From positions 1-64,000 of the forward strand of contig JAFGRU010000047.1 of the NCBI GenBank assembly GCA_016934985.1: DNA of 64,000 bases, written 5' to 3'. This document shows, piece after piece, positions 57,579 to 64,000 of the stretch. The notes under the pieces were generated by a model. It saw nothing but the letters and a program-made list of their open reading frames with translations. It was not told where the DNA came from and ran no database searches. How positions within the stretch are numbered: position 1 is the first letter of the stretch; each line of letters opens with the position of its first letter. A program made the position numbers and the translations under genes. Source of the DNA: Deltaproteobacteria bacterium (GTDB lineage: Bacteria; Desulfobacterota; Desulfuromonadia; Desulfuromonadales; JAAYDE01).

Positions 57579-58508
57579 ATGATTAAAAAAAAGGTTTTTC
57601 AACAAATGAGATTCCGGCTTTTAATCTTTGCTTTTTTCACTTCCATTGCATTAATTGCCCTTATTGGTATTTATGCCCTGAATACCACGAGACAAATCAT
57701 CCATTCTTTTGAAGACAGTGAAAAGCATTTCCGGGCTATTGCCACAGCTGCAACGGAAGTAAGCAGTTATGTGAAGCGGGCCGAAGGCCATCTCATGCTT
57801 TACCTGGTATTGCACAGAAAAGTGGATAAAGAGAAGTTCCCCCGGCGGGTCGAATCCCTGAAAAAGCAGATTTCAATCCTTGATCAAAAAATCGGGGTCC
57901 CCCAGGCCAGAGCGATTCTGGACAAAATCAAAAGTAATACCAGGGACATCCTGTCGGTTGGCAACGCACTCATCATGTCTCATGACAAGGCTTTAGAAGA
58001 TTCGGGAAGATTCAATCTTGAGGCACACCGGGAAATCGTATTCGGACTTCATGAAAAAATTTCTGCCATTAGAAGCTTCGGGGTTGAACTGGCAACGCTT
58101 GAAATAGAGTTGGAAAGCAAGCTGAGAACCGAAGTTATGGGGAGTGCAAAGCAAATCCTGCTTTACACCCAATCATGGTTAATTCTGGTGGCAGCGTTCA
58201 CCGTGTTTTTAGGGTATGGCCTTATCAGAATGGTCCGGACTCTGAAAAGGGAGATGGCCAATCGAGTAAGGTCCGAGGAAGCGATCCAATTGGAGACAAA
58301 AAAGCTACAAGAGGCCCTTTCCGAGGTTAAAAAGTTGAGCGGGATGCTCCCTATTTGCGCGTCCTGCAAGAAAATCAAGGATGACAAAGGCTACTGGACA
58401 CAGATCGAAAAATATATCAGAGATCATTCCGAGGCGGTATTCAGTCATGGTTTTTGTCCCGAATGCTCCAAAAAACTTTATCCGGAATTTTTTGAAAAAA
58501 AGGAGTAG
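57579..58508 (+). CDS. Membrane protein with helical sensor and orphan C-terminal zinc-ribbon-like domain
   Basis: 309 aa. Two membrane helices (about 10-32 and 195-215) flank a periplasmic four-helix-bundle-like region (about 35-190). After a coiled segment (215-255) comes LPICASCKKIKDDKGYWTQIEKYIRDHS...FSHGFCPECSKKLYPEFF, with two CxxC pairs. This tail is common at the C-terminus of PAS, kinase and GGDEF proteins in this group, but here no kinase, GGDEF or HAMP-MCP output is present. It may be a stripped-down sensor or a partner of another kinase. Confidence 0.8.
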   Translation: MIKKKVFQQMRFRLLIFAFFTSIALIALIGIYALNTTRQIIHSFEDSEKHFRAIATAATEVSSYVKRAEGHLMLYLVLHRKVDKEKFPRRVESLKKQISILDQKIGVPQARAILDKIKSNTRDILSVGNALIMSHDKALEDSGRFNLEAHREIVFGLHEKISAIRSFGVELATLEIELESKLRTEVMGSAKQILLYTQSWLILVAAFTVFLGYGLIRMVRTLKREMANRVRSEEAIQLETKKLQEALSEVKKLSGMLPICASCKKIKDDKGYWTQIEKYIRDHSEAVFSHGFCPECSKKLYPEFFEKKE

Positions 58509-58524
58509 AGGACGTTCCCTTTTA

Positions 58525-59691
58525 TCAGCCTTCTTGAACCCAGTTCTGAATAGCCTTGCTCCGCTCCTGCCATGTTTCGCCCAGGCGTTGGCTGAGAAAC
58601 GCGGCCAGCAGGCTGTCGAACATCTGAATCCCTTTCTCCAGCAACAGCATACGTTCAAAAAATACGGCCTCGAATTCCAACTGAGGATCGGTCAGGTCAT
58701 CTTTTTCGATTTTCACCGGCGGGGATTTGAATGAGGAAAAGTGGAACATATCCCCTTTCAGGACGAGTTTCCAGGTATCCTCCTGGGTCTCGAAACAGAT
58801 TCCGGCCTGGAGAATCTCCTTGCCGTCCCGCAGGGCCGCACGTACCTCGCTAAAGTTGACCTGAGGGCCGGTCACCGATACGCGCTGAGGGCCCTCCTCG
58901 CTTGCACCGGCCAGGGTCATGCGGTGGTTGATGTAGGCTACAAAGGTTTCCCCGTTGTTGGCCGGTCCGGGCTGAGAGATGCGGTATTCGGAACCGGCGG
59001 CTTGGGTCTGGTACAAAAGCCACAACAAAAAATCACATCCCAGCCAGCGGTTTTCCTTCACCATGTCCATGACCGCGTCACTGTCGGCGCGGTTGGCCCT
59101 GGCCAGGTTTTCCACAAGCTGCTCAGGTATCACGGCGCGGGCGCGGGCAAAAGGATGTACCGGCACCAGGCGCAGACCCTCGAAGGTTTTTTTGAATTCT
59201 TCCATGAACAGATCGATGGTTTTGCTGCTCAAGCAGGCAAAGGTTACCAGATCGTTACGCGTATCCCAGACCACGTCAAAGGTGGCCGGCGACGGCAGGG
59301 TGCGTGTAAGCAGGTCGTTGCGCACCAGTTCGCGAATTTCCAAACGTTTCTGCTTGGGGATGTGTTGCAGATGAGGGTTGGCTTCGAGAAAATCGGCTTC
59401 GGCCTCGTCGCGGGCGTATTTGATCAGGGCACTCGAAAGGCGGCGCTGATCGCGGCGCAGGGTAAACGCCAGGTAGTGGTCCTTTTGGCAGGTGTGACCC
59501 GCACCGAATTCACTGTCCTGGGCGTTGTCGAGGCGGACCCATCCCATGGATATTTCATCGCTGTTGCGTTCAATGGAGCGAAAGCCCCCGCTTTCAAGGC
59601 ATTTATCGACCCAGGTGAAAAAATCCACGGTCGGCTTGTCGCCCACGACGCGGAATTGAGAGATGCTGACGGTATTGCTGAGGATGCCCAT
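58525..59691 (-). CDS. rdgC: RdgC-like recombination-associated protein
   Basis: 388 aa from ATG 59691 (AAGAAGGAAA upstream); the open frame to 59796 has no family match. The N-terminus MGILSNTVSISQFRVVG and the blocks PKQKRLEIRELVRNDLLTRTLPSP and WDTRNDLVTFACLSSKTIDLF match RdgC-type proteins, which form DNA-encircling dimers that limit RecA. It is longer than the E. coli protein (303 aa). The symbol is by family, and the exact role here is not tested. Confidence 0.75.
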   Translation of the reverse strand: MGILSNTVSISQFRVVGDKPTVDFFTWVDKCLESGGFRSIERNSDEISMGWVRLDNAQDSEFGAGHTCQKDHYLAFTLRRDQRRLSSALIKYARDEAEADFLEANPHLQHIPKQKRLEIRELVRNDLLTRTLPSPATFDVVWDTRNDLVTFACLSSKTIDLFMEEFKKTFEGLRLVPVHPFARARAVIPEQLVENLARANRADSDAVMDMVKENRWLGCDFLLWLLYQTQAAGSEYRISQPGPANNGETFVAYINHRMTLAGASEEGPQRVSVTGPQVNFSEVRAALRDGKEILQAGICFETQEDTWKLVLKGDMFHFSSFKSPPVKIEKDDLTDPQLEFEAVFFERMLLLEKGIQMFDSLLAAFLSQRLGETWQERSKAIQNWVQEG

Positions 59692-60091
59692 ATGTAATTT
59701 CCTTCTTTTATCTGCGGAGTGGAAATGTTTCGTTTTGCAAAAAACCTTCGACATCTTAGAGCACCAAGGCCCAAACCTCAACGACATCTTTCCCATAAAA
59801 CAGTTTTGTCGAGTTTGCGATTGATCGCGAGATGTTTGGCTATTGGAGGGAGGGGAGATGGGGCGGAATTTTTCTGGACATCATTAAACTTAATTCATAA
59901 CATGTTGATGTTATATGATATGAAGTTTTGTGGATAATCTTGTTTTTGGGGTGTTATACAGTTAGAAAAAGAAAAAAACAGGATATCAATGAGCCATTTT
60001 GGGGAAATTTTTGGTAATTATCTAGAAACTGTATAATTACAAGTTGGGTGTCTGAAATCTGTTTGTGCAAGCATATTCAGGACAAGTTAAT
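59692..60091. other. AT-rich intergenic region
   Basis: About 400 bases between the RdgC-like gene and the ORFan at 60092. Markedly A/T-rich from 59880. No gene or clear promoter pair assigned. Confidence 0.45.
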
Positions 60092-60622
60092 ATGGCTTTA
60101 CCGAACGATGCTCCGAATCTTCCACCAGGTGTTATGCTGACTTTACCAGCAGAAGGCCAGTACGTTCCGTCACAATCGCTGGTTGATCTGTTGCTCCAAG
60201 CACGTTCCAATTATGACTGGCCACAGGGAACCGGTGCTCTCCCAGGAATCCGCCTTGTGATCGCATCAAAAATATTTCGCTTCTGCTCGCCAAGTTTTGG
60301 CGCGGCCATTGATAGGCATGCCTCTTATTTCTTTAACTCACTGCCGCTAAACGGTATTGGTCGTGCCACGCAGTTCTTTAGAGAGTGGGCCAATGGTTGC
60401 CAAACAACTTCAAGGTTTGCCATCTATAACCAAGCTGGCTATGTGCGAAATAAGGAAGAGTATTTTGCGAGATACTTACCAATGCTAAGTTCTATCGCAA
60501 AAGCAATAAATGAGATACCTGCACTCTATATGTGCATCGCTACAAATCGCCAGGTGGCTTGGACACCTGCCGATGTCGAGATGTCAGCCTATTATTGGTG
60601 GGCATTGAATGGTTCGCGGTAA
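60092..60622 (+). CDS. Hypothetical protein (ORFan)
   Basis: 176 aa from ATG 60092 with AGGACAAG upstream; a GTG at 60065 would add nine residues. Begins MALPNDAPNLPPGVMLTLPA. No signal peptide, membrane helix or known motif; contains aromatic-rich segments (RHASYFFNSLPLNG, SAYYWWALNGSR) and a few Cys. Codon choice is less G/C-biased than in neighbours and the gene is isolated between long non-coding stretches, hinting at recent gain. I do not recognise the family. Confidence 0.6.
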   Translation: MALPNDAPNLPPGVMLTLPAEGQYVPSQSLVDLLLQARSNYDWPQGTGALPGIRLVIASKIFRFCSPSFGAAIDRHASYFFNSLPLNGIGRATQFFREWANGCQTTSRFAIYNQAGYVRNKEEYFARYLPMLSSIAKAINEIPALYMCIATNRQVAWTPADVEMSAYYWWALNGSR

Positions 60623-60792
60623 AACTCCCACCCCATAAATCAACCGGACGGGAAATATCGTCGGCAATTCTCGGTTAATTCGGTGGTACTCCAAGGTCAC
60701 GTCGCCGCCGGTTATCAAAACATTGTGTGAAACGAACGAGATTTAAGGGTCTGGCTTGAAGGATTGAAAGACCAGGTCAAATTATCTTTGAC
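60623..60792. other. Possible decayed coding remnant
   Basis: Between the ORFan and azlD. One minus-strand frame reads GGDVTLEYHRINRELPTIFP, which has protein-like composition, but it has no start or end. Might be the tail of a lost gene or chance. Confidence 0.2.
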
Positions 60793-61116
60793 TTAATAGA
60801 CCATTCCCCCCAGCCAGTAAAGCAGCATCCCCACCAGAACCGTCCCGCCGAGGCTGCGGGTTTTCAGCGCAAACAGCAGGGTCGGAATGGCCACCAGCAG
60901 TTCAAGTTTGCCGAACTGGAACGTGCGTGCAGCTGTGTCGGCCAGCAGCGTCGGGGCGAGGAGGGCGCTGAGAATGGCCACGGGGATGAGGTCGAGCCAG
61001 TCAATGAGCCACTGTGGCATCTTGCGGTGGGCGAGGTAGAGGAGGGGCAGGGCGCGGGGCAGGTAAGTGACCAGGCCCATGCCGCCGAAAAGGACGAGAT
61101 AATCCGGGAAGGTCAT
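60793..61116 (-). CDS. azlD: AzlD-type branched-chain amino acid exporter subunit
   Basis: 107 aa from ATG 61116; the frame continues upstream only as out-of-frame azlC. Three or four membrane helices. VTYLPRALPLLYLAHRKMPQWLIDWLDLIPVAILSALLAP is the family core. Overlaps the azlC stop by four bases. With AzlC it forms an exporter for branched-chain amino acids or analogues. Confidence 0.9.
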   Translation of the reverse strand: MTFPDYLVLFGGMGLVTYLPRALPLLYLAHRKMPQWLIDWLDLIPVAILSALLAPTLLADTAARTFQFGKLELLVAIPTLLFALKTRSLGGTVLVGMLLYWLGGMVY

Positions 61117-61817
61117 GGTTTGGACCTCCGGGTATGTCGTTTTATCATATAGCCGAGGGTTGCAGCGCACATGGAAGCACCGACAATGTAGGAATCGCCG
61201 GGAATCAGCAGATACCAGGCGATGGAAATGGCAATTGCCAGAAAAGCGGTCAGGATGTGAACCCGACCCTGCAGTTGGAACACCAGCAGGCAGATGAACA
61301 TGCCGGTCAGGGCGTAGTCGATACCCAGAGCCCCCTGGGGCACGAACTGGCCGACCAGGGCTCCGCAGACGGTGGCCGCGAACCAGGTTGCATTTGCAAG
61401 GTGGTTGACGGTCAGGGCTCGCCAGCGATCCCATGCCCCATCTCGAAAACGGGTCAGGTTGACGGCAAAGCTTTCGTCGGTGACACCATAAGAATAAAGG
61501 GCCAGAAAGGCACGGTTGACACCGCGCAGATAGACCGCCAGGACTGAGCTCATGAGGACGTGGCGCAGGTTGACCACGAAGGTCGTGAGGATGATGGCTG
61601 CTGCCGATGCACCGGCGCCGAGCATGGCGACGCAGATGAACTGGGCGCTGCCGGCAAAGACCATGACCGACATCATAGCCACCGCCCACCAGGGTAGGCC
61701 GACTTTCTGGGCCAGCACCCCGAAGGCCAGGCCGATGGGCAGGTAGCCGAGGCAGATGGGCCAGGCGGCGCCCGCCCCCTGGCGTAAGACCTCTTTTTTA
61801 TTAAGGTGGTCAGTCAT
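61113..61817 (-). CDS. azlC: AzlC-type branched-chain amino acid exporter
   Basis: 234 aa with about seven membrane helices. Family blocks: GYLPIGLAFGVLAQKVGLPWW, FAGSAQFICVAML, NLRHVLMSSVLA and GVTDESFAV. In E. coli the related YgaZ/YgaH pair exports valine. Coupled to azlD by ATGA overlap. No Lrp-type regulator gene is beside it. Confidence 0.93.
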   Translation of the reverse strand: MTDHLNKKEVLRQGAGAAWPICLGYLPIGLAFGVLAQKVGLPWWAVAMMSVMVFAGSAQFICVAMLGAGASAAAIILTTFVVNLRHVLMSSVLAVYLRGVNRAFLALYSYGVTDESFAVNLTRFRDGAWDRWRALTVNHLANATWFAATVCGALVGQFVPQGALGIDYALTGMFICLLVFQLQGRVHILTAFLAIAISIAWYLLIPGDSYIVGASMCAATLGYMIKRHTRRSKP

Positions 61818-62120
61818 GGTTGGAATGTTAAACTCTGATAGTCATCAATGCAAAAATTCAGTGCTGATGATAAATGACTGGTTTCTAAGGTCAAGACCTA
61901 GTTTTGCTCTTTTTGGAAAGAAGATTGTACCCTTTAAAGTTAACGACATTTCATCATGGTTTTCTGTCAAGCCTTGTTTGAGGTTGAGCTGTTCAGAATC
62001 AACCTCTCATTAAGATACTTGAGCCCCCCGTTCTTGAAGAGGGCAAAAAGACAGGTAAAATCTACAGAACAACGGCAGCCCGTTAGATAATAAATCCAAA
62101 AAAGTGTTGTTGCTGTGGAT
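61818..62120. other. Divergent intergenic region
   Basis: About 300 bases between azlC and the aldehyde dehydrogenase gene, holding both promoters. No clear motif assigned. Confidence 0.4.
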
Positions 62121-63644
62121 ATGACGTTGAATAAAGGTTTACTCCAAAGCTCTGAAAATTGGATTAAGGTCCGGCAGGCCTTCGCCGAGTGGTCATCAAG
62201 CCCCCTTGATATTCGCATCAAAAAACTCAAGCGGCTTCGGCATGAGATTGTTGGGCGATTGGAGGAGATTATTGCCGCTGTTCAACAAGATGCCGGCAAG
62301 GTTCGGACCGAGGCCTTGCTCACCGATATACTGCCCACCCTTGAAATTCTTCGTTTTAACGAAAAGAACGCCGGACGATTACTTTGCCCTGAAAAACGTG
62401 CTGGTTCTCTGCTTTTCCCGGGTACGTGCGCCCATGTTATCCACAAACCTTATGGAGTTGTTCTGATTGTTGCGCCCTGGAACAACCCGTTTCAGCTCAC
62501 GCTATTGCCGGCGGCAACCGCCCTTTTAGCGGGCAACGCCGTGATTATCAAGCCCTCTGAAAAGACCCCCGGGGTTGCCTCAATCCTGCGCGAGTTGTTT
62601 GCTGCCGTGAATTTTCCAGCCTCCCTGGTAGAGATTGTTGACGGTGGGCCGGAGACCGTTGCGGAACTGGTTAATGCGGGCCCGGATATCATTTTTTTTA
62701 CCGGGGGTCTTCACGGGGGCAAAGCCGTTTACCGGCTGGCCGCTGAAAAAATGATTCCCGCCATCATGGAACTGGGGGGCAAGGATGCCATGATCGTGTT
62801 CGCCGATGCCGATCTGGACAGGGCGGCAAAGGCTGCGGTTTACGGGGCTTTCGCCCACGATGGTCAGCACTGTGTGTCCGTTGAACGGGTTTACGTTGCG
62901 GAGAATATCGTTGAGCCGTTTTTATCGAGGGTGGTTGCGCATGTTGCGGTTTTGCGCAGGTCGGCAGAAAATGGGGCCGACCTGGCCGCAACCCTTGATG
63001 CCAAAACGGCTCAACGCATCCAGGGTCAGATTGCAGATGCCCTGGAACGCGGTGCTCGTCTCCTTACTGTCGCCGAAAATGACAAAGCCCTCTTTCCTGC
63101 TGTGGTCGCCGATGTGCCACCCGACGCTTTGCTGATGCGAAAAGAAAGTTTCGGCCCAGTGCTGGCGGCGGCCTCGTTTGCCGACGAGGCCGAGGTTTTG
63201 CGTTTGGCCAATGATTGTGACTTTGGTCTCAACGCCAGTATCTGGACCCGGGACAGTGCGCGTGCCAGGCGTGTCGCCCAGCACCTGGAAACCGGCTGTG
63301 TCTGCATCAACAACGTGCTGGTCAATGCCGGCCATCCGGCTTTGCCTTTCGGCGGTGTCAAACAAAGCGGTTTCGGGCGTTATCACGGCCCGGAAGGGCT
63401 GCTGTCCTTCACCTGTCCCAAGGCCATATTGGATCAACGCCGGGTTGGTTCCGGAGGTCTCAACTTGTTTCCTTATGACAATGAACTAACGGAAATCACG
63501 GAGGATTTGATTCGTTTGCGCTATGGGCAGAAATTCGGCATTGGGCAAAAAATCAGGGGTTGGTTCACCCTGGCTTCCAGGCGGGCGGCGCGGTTGCGCC
63601 GTGTGTCCTCCGCTTTGGAAAAAATTGAAAGGCTGCAAAGATGA
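62121..63644 (+). CDS. Aldehyde dehydrogenase, probably carotenoid-linked
   Basis: 507 aa from ATG 62121 (GTG at 62115 is possible; no strong ribosome site). NAD(P)-dependent oxidation of an aldehyde to an acid. APWNNPFQLTLLP and IKPSEKTPG bind the cofactor; the general base is E217 in MELGGKD; the nucleophile is C251 in GQHCVSVERV. NNVLVNAGHPALPFGGVKQSGFGRYHG is usual for class 3 forms. A basic C-terminal extension follows. It overlaps a carotenoid-type oxidoreductase by ATGA, so a role in oxidising a C30 carotenoid aldehyde (as in the staphyloxanthin type of pathway) is likely but inferred. Confidence 0.88.
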   Translation: MTLNKGLLQSSENWIKVRQAFAEWSSSPLDIRIKKLKRLRHEIVGRLEEIIAAVQQDAGKVRTEALLTDILPTLEILRFNEKNAGRLLCPEKRAGSLLFPGTCAHVIHKPYGVVLIVAPWNNPFQLTLLPAATALLAGNAVIIKPSEKTPGVASILRELFAAVNFPASLVEIVDGGPETVAELVNAGPDIIFFTGGLHGGKAVYRLAAEKMIPAIMELGGKDAMIVFADADLDRAAKAAVYGAFAHDGQHCVSVERVYVAENIVEPFLSRVVAHVAVLRRSAENGADLAATLDAKTAQRIQGQIADALERGARLLTVAENDKALFPAVVADVPPDALLMRKESFGPVLAAASFADEAEVLRLANDCDFGLNASIWTRDSARARRVAQHLETGCVCINNVLVNAGHPALPFGGVKQSGFGRYHGPEGLLSFTCPKAILDQRRVGSGGLNLFPYDNELTEITEDLIRLRYGQKFGIGQKIRGWFTLASRRAARLRRVSSALEKIERLQR

Positions 63645-64000
63645 GTGATTCATCTGATCGGACAGTAGCTGTTATCGGTGCCGGGCTGGGCGGCATCGGC
63701 GCGGCGGCCTCCCTGGCCGCAGCAGGCCGGTGTGTTCATGTCTTTGAAAAGAACGAGCACGTCGGCGGAAAACTCAATATTTTTCAACGGGAGGGTTTCT
63801 CCTTTGATCTCGGGCCTTCGATTCTGACCATGCCCCAGGTGTTTGAAAAGCTTTTTGCCAAGGGCGGGCGGAAATTCTCCGATTATGTATCGATCAGGCA
63901 CCTCTCCCCACATTGGCGCAATTTTTTCGAGGATGGCAGTCACATCGATTTGTATGCCACCCCGGCTGAGACAGTGGAAAACAATACTCTCCTTGACGAA
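63641..64000 (+). CDS. CrtI/CrtN-family carotenoid oxidoreductase (3' end cut by window)
   Basis: 120 codons seen from ATG 63641, which overlaps the dehydrogenase stop. The N-terminal FAD-binding motif is VAVIGAGLGGIGAAASLAAAG, followed by VFEKNEHVGGKLNIF and FSFDLGPSILTMPQVFEKLF, typical of phytoene/diapophytoene desaturases and diapolycopene oxygenases. Which of these it is cannot be told from the fragment. The coupling to an aldehyde dehydrogenase favours a C30 terminal-oxidation gene. Confidence 0.88.
   Translation, partial: MSDSSDRTVAVIGAGLGGIGAAASLAAAGRCVHVFEKNEHVGGKLNIFQREGFSFDLGPSILTMPQVFEKLFAKGGRKFSDYVSIRHLSPHWRNFFEDGSHIDLYATPAETVENNTLLDE

Noticed and set aside
61117-61689. N-terminal extension of azlD
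   Set aside because: Out-of-frame azlC; the azlD start overlaps the azlC stop.

Overview
The window reads as chromosomal DNA of a Desulfuromonadales-type bacterium (the Geobacter / Pelobacter / Desulfuromonas relatives). Three things point there: the order recA-pilT-recX-alaS, hslV-hslU, argB-argD-argF-argG-argH, lysA-dapA-dapB-dapL; use of LL-diaminopimelate aminotransferase (DapL); and the density of REC, GGDEF and EAL signalling genes. The taxonomic call is an inference from gene content and gene order; no database search was possible. No rRNA, tRNA, CRISPR array, intact transposon or prophage was seen.

Layout. 1-7465 (minus strand) is a signalling block: a chemoreceptor cut by the window edge, a CheW, a REC-GGDEF-EAL protein, a sigma-54 response regulator and a REC-PAS-histidine kinase. 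7577-31608 (minus strand) is a long housekeeping stretch read from high to low coordinates: larB-larC-pgpA-cinA, thpR, recA-pilT-recX-alaS (closed by a terminator near 21890), hslV-hslU-argB-argD-argF-(RDD protein)-argG-argH-lipoprotein-lysA-dapA-dapB-dapL (closed by a terminator near 7590). Many of these genes overlap by 4 bases, so they are probably co-transcribed.

31660-43330 is an accessory region of mixed strand: a small CxxC protein, an HD-domain protein, an ECF sigma operon with an E-set (glycogen-binding-like) anti-sigma candidate, an FMN reductase, a lipoprotein aminopeptidase, a decayed membrane sensor gene, a rhodanese-YceI fusion, a TPR protein, a YgbA-like protein with a flavodoxin, a DUF309 protein and an Arg/Asp/Gly/Tyr-rich exported protein. 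43347-51625 (minus strand) is a second signalling block: a Cache-HAMP-PAS-GAF-GGDEF cyclase, a second REC-GGDEF-EAL protein, and a hybrid kinase overlapping a periplasmic binding-protein gene.

51809-57312 (minus strand) is a cobalamin-riboswitch-controlled operon: exported CbiK-type chelatase, FecCD permease, ATPase, periplasmic binding protein, and a gate-domain membrane protein. 57579-64000 holds a membrane protein with an orphan zinc-ribbon-like tail, an RdgC-like protein, an ORFan, azlC-azlD, and the start of a carotenoid-type operon (aldehyde dehydrogenase plus a CrtI/CrtN-family oxidoreductase running off the end).

The most unusual non-coding signal is a ~225-base dispersed element present three times in full (8988, 14682, 53881) and once as a 3' half (55981). 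It sits only in gaps between same-operon genes, always in the same orientation, and its hairpin stems differ in sequence between copies while remaining paired. The most unusual gene group is the ECF sigma operon at 33132-35481.
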